Positions 46,839-54,610 of a DNA stretch of 54,610 nucleotides are shown piece by piece; position 1 is the stretch's first letter; each line of letters begins with the position of its first letter. Made by a program: the position numbers and the translations under genes. This stretch comes from Priapulus caudatus (taxonomy: Eukaryota; Priapulida; Priapulimorpha; Priapulimorphida; Priapulidae). The DNA is taken from positions 185,577 to 240,186 of the forward strand of contig NW_014577167.1 of NCBI RefSeq assembly GCF_000485595.1, in the 5' to 3' direction. A model generated the notes under the pieces. The model ran no database searches. It had not been told where the DNA came from and was given only the letters and a program-made list of their open reading frames with translations.

Positions 46839-48679
46839 CTACTACAACTACTACCATTACCAACATATATGCAATAGGGGGCTTCCAACAAGAGGTTGTT
46901 ATTCTTCAAACAGGCATCATTGTGACAGCCGAACATGTCACTACTCTCTAACAATTTTTCATAAATAAATCTCTACCTGGACAATCGCATATAATCGAGT
47001 TGTTAGGCGCCTGCAGCCTTTTTTGATAGAACGAAAGTTTGCTAACACCGTGTGCTTTCTTCCTGAAACCAATAGGCATCTCACTGCTAGCATGACGGAA
47101 TTCTTTTACATCCTAGATGAAAAGATTGGAATGGTGAGTGCATTATTCAATAGCACAATATAAATATATAGAATTTAATGAAACACTTGACTAATTGCTT
47201 AATGACCGAAGAGGCCACTGCTATCAGTAATCATCGTCCATGGAATCATACTTCGCTAACGAAGACATTTCATTGTGGACGGCCGTGCCATTCCGAGAAA
47301 CTGGCACGCGTTATGTCGTGCCGTATATACTCACGCTATCTGAGACGTAAACGAACCACGCGCCTGTGCGTGATTCAGTGACACACTGATCTCTACTATA
47401 CTAACTACTAAGACTAAGTTATAGTATAGTAGAGATCAGTGGTGCGTGTCCGTATATCACGTGGACTGTTGCTATGGAAACGGTTAATAAGAAATACGGA
47501 CGTATACTTATGCGAGTACAGCATCGCCTTCACGTAAGCAAATTTGATTTATAGAACGTATATAGTATCCAGAATAGCCCCACAGCAAACTACTTTTTAA
47601 TCAATACCACCCCTATACAGCAGCTCAGAGGAAATCGCATGTAATATATCAGCTTTAATGATCCAGTACGTGTTTACAGGGGCGTAGCCAGCCTTTCCAA
47701 GAGGGGGGATTCCTTCCAGGAGAGGGGATTCCAAACCTACTATATACTAATAAAACTTCGTTAAAAGTTTCGTCTCATGCTTTTATATACATACTGTATG
47801 AGATATGTGCTATTTTGATACAAACCAGGGTGGATTCCGGAATGCCTGGAATCACCCCTGGCTACGCCCCTGGTTTATATTGTGTAGTATTACAGCTATC
47901 TTGCAGACATATAGGACAATATATAGTCGAAAAAAACTTATTAAATTCTTATATATGTAAACGTAACGAAAACCAACGTTCAACATATGTTATAGCCTAC
48001 GACGTTCCGTCGACACCGAATTCACGGTATCCGCAGGAAAGCATAGATGTGCAGATAATAAGCGCTGTCGCAACATACGAAGAGCCGAGTTAAACAATAT
48101 AGGGGCACAAATTGCTTCTAGATATTACATCGACACCAACATATTATCAGGCGTGAATAACAGCAAACATTGTATATATACAGCTGTAATATTATACAGG
48201 CGCGATTGGGCGCACGAGGCACACATGAGTGAACCGCCGTGATCGGCACTAACAATTCGCTCTATATTCCATATGCCTCGTGCCTCTCGCTAATGTTCGA
48301 TGTTTCTAACTCCGAGGGCCGACTTCTGTGTACGCCACAGAGGCTCCTCCGCCTACTGTCACTGTTTTTCTCCTTTTCGGCGGGACCTTCTAACATATTC
48401 CGCCAGGCTCTACTGATATAATAAGAAAAAGCTCTATGATGTAATAAAAAAACTCATCCAATTTTTGGTCGTTTACCAGATTTAACGGGAAGTTGCGGCC
48501 ACCCAGAGATAATACGCCACTATCACGGAAACGAGTATTGCTGCTTGAGAAATGCAGTTCTATTATAGAAGCCTTAGAAGTATTTATACAGTTATTTCGA
48601 ACTTTCAAAATTTCAGGGCGGAGACTACGAATCCGAGGATGAGAGACAAAGTCGGCAGAGCGGACTTGGAATAATATGA
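42703..48679 (+). CDS. C1orf21-like predicted N-myristoylated protein, 5 exons
   Basis: Proposed exons 42703-42849, 43881-44161, 46116-46225, 47076-47133 and 48617-48679, giving about 218 aa. The start MGCGRSTTL is a myristoylation plus palmitoylation signal (Gly2, Cys3), predicting membrane anchoring. The C terminus reads MTEFFYILDEKIGM/GGDYESEDE, matching the human C1orf21 tail EFFRMLDEKIEKGRDYCSEEE; the middle is acidic and not recognisably conserved. Exons 3-5 join in phase with canonical sites. Exon 2 contains a G-run (44004-44047) across which the frame slips: QNYLADVPRMPSLGEDALLY upstream and ITESESVDTGDDVP downstream need one base more or two fewer. Alternative exon 1 donors exist at 42774 and 42868. 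The molecular function of this family is unknown to me. Confidence 0.65.
44283..46860. repeat. 2.6-kb block of successive simple repeats
   Basis: In order: (TCAC)n 44283-44890, (CA)n to about 44960, poly-C 44988-45019, more (TCAC)n to about 45065, GT-rich 45137-45285, A-rich 45294-45530, GT-rich to 45650, (TGTC)n 45680-45905 and (CGTC)n to 45970. After a non-repetitive stretch containing exon 3 (46116-46225) come CTG/ACC triplets 46262-46510, (ACT/TAA)n to 46590 and (CAC/CAA)n 46706-46850. The many long open frames here are artefacts. Confidence 0.95.
47384..47441. repeat. 58-bp imperfect palindrome
   Basis: Arms starting CACTGATCTCTACTATACTA pair with the complementary right half, around a short TAAGAC-type centre. 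No target duplication is visible. It is in intron 4 of the C1orf21-like gene. Confidence 0.7.
47677..47872. mobile_element. hAT-like MITE, 196 bp
   Basis: Ends CAGGGGCGTAGCCAG and CTGGCTACGCCCCTG are exact inverted repeats, of a type common in animal hAT families. Subterminal GGGGATTCC motifs. The flanks share only a GTTTA-like stretch, so the duplication is imperfect. It is in intron 4 of the C1orf21-like gene. Confidence 0.75.
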
Positions 48680-50550
48680 ACTATAGCGCAAATATACGGT
48701 TTAATGAGGTTCCACGCGCACGAAGCCATCCCACTCTTATCGGAGTAACAAGTGCGTAGTGCGCAGAGGAAGTCTGATACCTTTCTGCTCTCCGCGCGCA
48801 TGCAGCACACCGCCGACCGCGTGGCATTTAGAAAGCTGCTGTCAGTGTAAACCAAAGGCGATGAACATCACGGCTATAGGTATAGTGCACTCGATTTTAT
48901 TTTCATGATCACTCGTCTAACGTTACACAATACGTATTTCTCGAACTAAACAGCAGGTTGGCCGTAACACGAGAGTGATTCTGCTGCGTCGCGTAGCAAC
49001 GAGCGTGCAATTGATGCAGTCGGCTGACGGCAGTTTGAATCGGCGTTGGTGACAGCGACAGTCAGTTCAACTGCCAACTGAGAAATGTCAACAAAGAAAT
49101 AAATAAACAGGATACATGGGCTACCGCTGCGAGTTGAGTTTCCTGATTTCCTGCTTCGTTTAATTATTCACGAATGTTAAAAATGTTCTTTCGACTCTGG
49201 TCAAGAGCAGATAATAACACATTATGTGTTATTATCTGCTCTTGCTCTGGTTTATATGTCTGGGACCTCAAAGCGAACAAAATGTAATATCGGAACGCAC
49301 AACGTTAGACAGTGGCACGGTTATGGCAGTGCAGGGTAAACACATGTGGGCCTGTTAGAAATATCGTCTGTGTCGACAATGCTCTTCGTCTCACCCTGCA
49401 CGCCTCGCCTCGTCGACGAAACAGCGGCAGTGTGCCCGGCTACATCGGATTTTCCTTTCGCGCGTCTTGCCGCTACAAGAATACTAATTATAACGACACC
49501 GCGTTAATCACGCGACTCTCAAATCACCGCTGGCCAATATTCGCGCATCTTTTCACGGAGGACTCGCGTGCTCAGCATCGAGAGACGATACCCTGCGCAT
49601 CGGCGTCTCGCGGCACGCACGGGAAATCGTCACCGAGTCGAATAACTCGAAGCACTCGGCACTCGAGATAATTATTGGCCATGGTGATGAGTGCAATCGC
49701 CCGCGGATAAAGAACGCTGTAATCAGCGTCAAAATTAATTACGTGCTTACATTCACGATGTGCGCTGCCCTGCAGGTAGTAGCTGGGAAGCTCACGTATA
49801 GTAGCTGGGTTAATATAGCCGGCATCTGAGATCGATAACTAACAAATCGGCCGGGAGGCACTGATGGCAGAAGCGAGCGCGACGAGGCATACATCAATAG
49901 TATAGAACATTCCCTCACCTTCACCTGGGCGGACGACCACCTCCGACAACCCCTACGTGGGCGGGCGGCAACCTCCAAGTGGGCGGGTCGACAACCCCTA
50001 CGTGGGCGCGGTACCCTTCCTAAATGCGGAGGAGGGGGAGTGGCCACCAACTAACGTATGAGAACGACCACTTCTAGATGGACGGAAGCAACCACCCTTA
50101 CCTGTGCGAGCGTCAGACAACTGATGACGTCACATGAAAAACTTTATTACTTCTTCGAAGCGGATTTTAGATTTAATGATGACAGCAGATACGTTTGCTG
50201 TTGTTCACCGATTTAGCATACTTGCCCGATGTTGACATTTAGAGCGTATGCAACGGTCGGCGTTCTATCCTGCTACCGCACACATATGGCCGGGTACCAT
50301 ATCAAGCTTCATCGTGGCAAACCTTGCCTTGAATGTCTGCCGAGACCTGCGCTACTGTAGCGTAATGCACTAGTCAATTGACACCCCCACCCCCGACCCC
50401 CGGGACGGGTGGGGGAATTAACGGGGATATGCGGGGGATTTAACGCGCATTTGACAGCGTAAATTTACCGGGGGGGGCGGGGAATTTAATGCGTACCTTG
50501 AATAGCGGGGCATATATAGCGGGGGATTTAACGCTGAACCGTTAAACAAG
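48680..50550. other. Intergenic with palindrome and minisatellite
   Basis: No gene recognised. It holds the 43-bp palindrome at 49202-49244, a GC-rich minisatellite at about 49920-50015 with units like CAACCCCTACGTGGGCGGGC, and G-rich repeats (GGGGGATTTAACG-like) at 50400-50535 just before the next gene start. The 49312-49671 open frame shows no recognisable protein. Confidence 0.5.
49202..49244. mobile_element. Nano-palindrome element copy 3 (43 bp)
   Basis: A perfect palindrome with 20-nt arms CAAGAGCAGATAATAACACA around TTA, flanked by the perfect 7-bp repeat CTCTGGT (49195-49201, 49245-49251). Ends agree with copies 1, 2 and 4 at most of the first 14 positions. Confidence 0.88.
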
Positions 50551-53203
50551 ATGGCGGATCTCGTGCGAAAGAAAGTAAGTTTAAATCTTTATGAATCTTT
50601 AATTTATTATAATATACCCGACGATCCGCAGTATTTGATGTCTTTTATGAGAGAGTTTAAGGGTCTAAGATTTAGAATTTATTTGGATTACCTGTATTTG
50701 CGAGCTATTTCGATATGAAAATGATATAAACATGTGAGTTTTCGTTCTGTATGTCAGACGAATTCGTTTTGTATTGTAGATTCTCTTTCAATATGGAGAG
50801 CCAAGAAAGATATTAGATATAGGAGATGAAACAGCTGAGTTAAATAGGTTACTCCGAAGCGATTTTAATATCGCTAGAGAAGAGGGAAATATCGTCTTGC
50901 AACGGTTTGATGAGACATAGAGTGAGCGGCTAGACATAGCCGAAGAGGAAGAGCTTGACGACAGAGCTAAAATACGTGCGTTCGTCCTGCTTCGACAAAA
51001 AGATGTTGAAGATACAGCAGAGAAAACTCGGACACCTGTTGTGCAGACATTTAGACAGGTACGTGTTTAGGTCCTCACCTGACATCGTCAAGCTGAGCTA
51101 TTAGCCCATGTGGGTCGCTCTTCCGTCGTCCGTCCGTTCGTCCGTCCGTCCGTCCGTCCGCTTCGTTCTGTTCGTACCGTCCGTCCGTCCGCAACATTTT
51201 GGCTACGCGTCAAACGATAACTCCAGGAACGTATGACCCACACGTTTTGGAAATTGGGCTATAGTTGTTACTTCGCTATGCTCCCATATTAAAACGTCGC
51301 CTCATTTGGAGCACGCCAGGTCGACGTACTTCTCGAGCCACGGCATATTTTTTGCAAAAAGCTGGGAGATTGCCATAGTCAAGTTCAGGCTTACACGGAT
51401 TTTGCTATTTTGGTATGTGAATGAATAAGGCGCTAGGGGTTTTCGCATATTAGTAAAAATTATGACCAAATTAGTACGGCTGTGGGGGCAATTATATATG
51501 CACTATTATTATAGACACGGAGATAACAAACAGTAAATGTCGGTGTCACACTCGTCTGGTTCGTTTTACAAAGATATTTCATTTAACAATATCTTTAATG
51601 CAAAATTCTTGCTATGAACCATATATTATGATTTATACCATTATTATTATATTATTATTATTGTGATATAATGATTTATTGCTAAGAAACATCCAAAGCG
51701 GGTCTTATAGCCCATCTAACCGCTCACAAATTTGATTCATTTTTGTTTATACAAAATTTTATCTATAATTTATATATAAGTTCATTATTCTATATATTTT
51801 ACATCAAAAATTACACATAATTTATCAAAGTTATATATGGGAGTCCTCAATATATACTCTTCGTTCTATCATGTACGTCGATGTTGTGTTTTCGGCATTG
51901 CGCATGTCATTCGATTGGCACTGCGTCGCTTCGATTGTGGTGGTTCATGCGTGATTTCGACTTCTTCTCACTCACTCAATTTGTGCTGAAGCAATTGTAG
52001 TAGCCGCCAAGCAAGTCTATGTTGCTGTTATTATTTTTGTTCTATCGTGCTTACGATTTTACAACTCACTAATACCGGATTTTAATAAATAAGAGATCGG
52101 GTGTGCACAGGTGCCAAAAGTTATATTCATCTTACCTAAATCATAGTGTGTGTGCGTGCTGTGACGTGCGTGGTGCGTCGCGGCCCTGCCGCCGCGCCGC
52201 TCCGTGCGTTGCTTCGTGCGTGGCGTGCGTGCGTTGACGTGCGTGCGTGCCGTGGCACGTGACGTGTGTGTGCTGTGTTGTGCCTGTGGGTGGTGTGTGC
52301 TGTGTGTGTGTCGTGTGTGTCGTGTGTTGTGGTCCTGTGTGTGCTTGCTATGTACTGTATGTATTTTGTATGTATTATGTATGTATGTATTGCGTGTCGT
52401 CGCGCGCCGTGCATCGCGCTGCGAGTGGTATAAAACTAGTTACAAGTTAATTATATCTTACTATAAAAGTAAGATCGTCTGTCTGTCGGTCTGTCTGTCT
52501 GTCTGTCTGTCTGGTCTGTCTTCTGTCTGTCGAGCTATACGTTTCCGCATCGCCACTGCTCAACGGATCCTATCAAAACTTGGTGGCGAAATTCTACAGG
52601 TCATGACACGTTGATGGGCCTTTTTATTATTCCATATTTTAATTGTGGTTTATCCAGTGGTTCCACCTTTCCTGTATGCATGGGTCTCACCAGTGCTCCC
52701 AAGGGGGCATGGTTGTGTCCCGAGTGTGGGTATTAATTAATAATAGTATAAATGCAGAAACGCATACGGTGCGAAGGGAGTGCAAAAGAATGATTCTTGC
52801 AGCCAAGTCATTATTATTATTATTTAAATATCGATTACTTTGATTGTTATTGTCAGCTTGATTTTTTTAGGTGTTAAATAAAGAACCACTGGAAAACATA
52901 CCAGTAGAGTGGTCTCGCATGAAGTCACGGTTTTTCCAGTGGGCCATATTGGAGTACGATAGACGACTAGTACACATGCCCAAGCAACCTATCCGTAAAC
53001 TTCGCCAGCCGTCGTTATGCACAGTTGAATTAATCATGATGAATTTTTGTGCTATTGTTGGAAGTGGTAATCGAGGGGAGATTGCTCAATATTTGCTGTC
53101 AAATGTTTGCCAAATAATATGTGCTCACCTTTTAGTATCCTTTGTAAATAAAAAAGTTCTAGAATTGTACAAGGATTTCATTCTACTTAATTGCAATACA
53201 TAA
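50551..53203 (+). pseudogene. Unrecognised 3-exon gene with in-frame TAG
   Basis: Exons 50551-50574, 50780-51058 and 52871-53203, all phase 0 with canonical sites. The start AAGATGGCGGATCTCG is a good animal start context. Exon 2 begins ILFQYGEPRKILDI and continues with an acidic DIAEEEELDD block; this has the feel of a PB1/ubiquitin-like fold, but that is only an impression. Exon 3 carries EWSRMKSRFFQWAILEYDRR and ends at TAA 53201-53203. A TAG at 50918-50920 interrupts exon 2 between ...QRFDET and SERLD; the reading frame, codon style and donor continue intact beyond it. It is either a recent null allele, a sequencing error (TAG for TGG) or a pseudogene. Function unknown. Confidence 0.45.
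51115..51195. repeat. (CCGT)n tetranucleotide tract
   Basis: Tandem CCGT units with minor breaks inside intron 2 of the 50551 gene model. A related (TGTC)n tract at about 52472-52530 and GTGC-rich sequence at about 52147-52330 lie in the same intron. Confidence 0.85.
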
Positions 53204-53355
53204 AATATTCATAATATTATATTAGTATTTCTTTCGTATTTATATATATATGTGTTAAAAGGATGCATGACCACAGTAAGGTACACACCCAAATGTGAAA
53301 ACAATAAATGATTTTAACCGATTTATAAAAGCATAAGATTGCAGGTGCAGTTTTC

Positions 53356-53590
53356 ATTCCAGGTAGCTATTTCAATATAAACAAACTCAAATCTAAAGTA
53401 GTACCAAACTGCATGATTCCTATTAGCTATTTAAAATCTCACCTTGCAGTTTCTCACAATACTTGTATGCACATTCCACGTAGTTATTTCAATATAAACA
53501 AACTCGAATGTAAGGTAGTACTAAACTGCATTATTCCTATTAGCTATTTCAAATCTCACCTTGCAGTTTCTCAAAATACTTGTATGCACA
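53356..53590. repeat. Two-copy tandem repeat, 117-bp period
   Basis: Units beginning ATTCCAGGTAGCTATTTC (53356) and ATTCCACGTAGTTATTTC (53473) are about 90% alike and end CTTGTATGCAC. It lies just downstream of the 50551 gene model. No coding signal. Confidence 0.85.
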
Positions 53591-53676
53591 TTCTAGAAAT
53601 ATATCTGGAAATATCATTCTGGAAATATATATCTGGAATATATCTGGATATCTGGATATATATATAATATATATAT

Positions 53677-53714
53677 CAGGAGTAAATAATGGGAATTTTC
53701 ATTATTTACTCCTG
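53677..53714. mobile_element. Nano-palindrome element copy 4 (38 bp)
   Basis: Arms CAGGAGTAAATAATG around an 8-nt centre. It sits in TA-rich sequence, so the target duplication is ambiguous: ATATAT on both sides (53671-53676 and 53715-53720). The ends match the other three copies. Confidence 0.7.
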
Positions 53715-53721
53715 ATATATG

Positions 53722-54610
53722 TCTAGAATTTCTGGATATATCATTCCAGAAGGATATTCTGGATATTCCCGCAATATTCTGGAATATTGCCGGATTCAAG
53801 AAGAAATGCCTACATGCGTGTCGCGTGTGCGTACGCACAAAATGTACGAACACCCCACGCACAAATTTATTTGGAATTTTTTATTGAAGCGTGCGTTGAG
53901 TGCTCGTACGTAAATGTTAGTGAATACCGGCTAACGCAGCGCTAGCATATAAAAAAAAGTAGGCAGAGCTTATTTTGGCCAATGGCAGGACACCTTACAT
54001 TGTTTTTGCCCAGGCATCTATAAACAAATATAAATGCGGTACGAGCGAGCGGCACACTAGTATATTCATACTGCGTTTGATATACTGCGGTTGAAGTATA
54101 AATGAGCTTATTTATTGAAATTTGTACACCCAGTGCTTGAGGGTAAACATAATGAAGTAATACTGGTAGTTAATAAACGATAACTTTATTGTTTTGCAGT
54201 ACAATCGAAGAAGTGTCGAAAGCTAGGATGCTGTGTTATATAGTGTTATGTTTCATAAGTTGACACACACTAGTTTCTATATTCAAGAAGTGGCCGCATA
54301 GCCTCGTCGTGCCACAGAATTATCGACATCAATTTTAGAGGTGTGTGCAGACGTTGTACAAGCCACATACATGGGTCGGTAGACCTAAGTAAACGCTATG
54401 CTATCTATCATGAAACATGGTTCAAATTGAAACACCCAATAGTTAACTGACTTCTCATTTACATAGCTTCTTGTCTCCCAATATCATTTTATATATCATC
54501 TGACAGATGTGTAAGTGTGTGCGTATGTGTGTGTGCGTGTGTGCACGTGCTTACAAGCGTGTATATATTATGTGCGTGTACGTGCGTGTGTGTTTGTGTA
54601 TATATATATA
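53722..54610. other. Right-hand intergenic region
   Basis: No gene, RNA or complete transposon recognised. CTGGATATTC-type short repeats occur near 53735-53790, and a GT-rich microsatellite runs from about 54510 to the window end. Confidence 0.5.

Noticed and set aside
49739-50050. 103-codon minus-strand frame rich in Arg/Pro
   Set aside because: It reads through a GC-rich minisatellite; no homology, no splice context.
53356-53667. 84-codon plus-strand frame with repeated PISYxKSHLAVS
   Set aside because: It translates the 117-bp tandem repeat; there is no other support for coding.

Overview
This is nuclear DNA from an intron-rich invertebrate animal. The genes are metazoan housekeeping genes with GT-AG introns and family-typical protein lengths, telomere-type CCCTAA arrays occur inside repeats, and the introns are full of small DNA transposons. 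A sponge is my best guess, but only from the overall gene style and one unfamiliar gene; the window has no decisive taxonomic marker. A 532-base N gap (33611-34142) shows it is an assembled scaffold.

Layout. (1) 394-13210, minus strand: an 18-exon BLM/RecQ helicase gene whose exon phases all join, carrying a SINE and several MITEs in its introns. (2) 13211-16528: a TE-filled interval between BLM and RPL36, which are arranged head to head. (3) 16529-19058, plus strand: RPL36 with three copies of a C/D-box snoRNA matching the U18 (SNORD18) family, two in RPL36 introns and one upstream in an inferred 5'UTR intron. (4) 20694-28178, minus strand: a 14-exon CCT3 gene (TRiC/CCT gamma, 544 aa) with a piggyBac-like MITE, a hAT MITE and a 66-bp palindromic element in introns. 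(5) 27736-39790: a segment of about 5.5-5.9 kb present twice around the N gap. Each copy holds CCT3 exons 1-2, a decayed Ty3/gypsy element and a compact intronless pair, BBIP1 followed by NHEJ1 (XLF). The arrangement looks like two unmerged haplotypes. (6) 42703-48679, plus strand: a five-exon gene for a predicted N-myristoylated protein related at its C terminus to human C1orf21, with a huge simple-repeat tract in one intron. (7) 50551-53203, plus strand: an unrecognised three-exon gene with an in-frame stop. The rest is intergenic and repetitive.

The most interesting signal is a family of 38-51 bp palindromic insertions sharing CARGRGYARATAAT-type ends, three of the four with exact 7-bp target duplications. 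One copy is present in one copy of the doubled segment and cleanly absent, with a single target, in the other, so the family has moved recently. A second group has 9-bp duplications (Mutator-like): a 426-bp MITE with a 66-bp arms-only relative, and a GCTGAWAGGGTCTATG family. Two related MITEs carry internal telomeric arrays, which gives a route for spreading interstitial telomere repeats.

Functionally, BLM and NHEJ1 are DNA double-strand-break repair factors, RPL36 and the U18-like snoRNAs serve the large ribosomal subunit, CCT3 is a cytosolic chaperonin subunit and BBIP1 belongs to the BBSome of cilia. Apart from the BBIP1-NHEJ1 pair and the snoRNA-RPL36 host relationship, I see no evidence that the neighbours are co-regulated.
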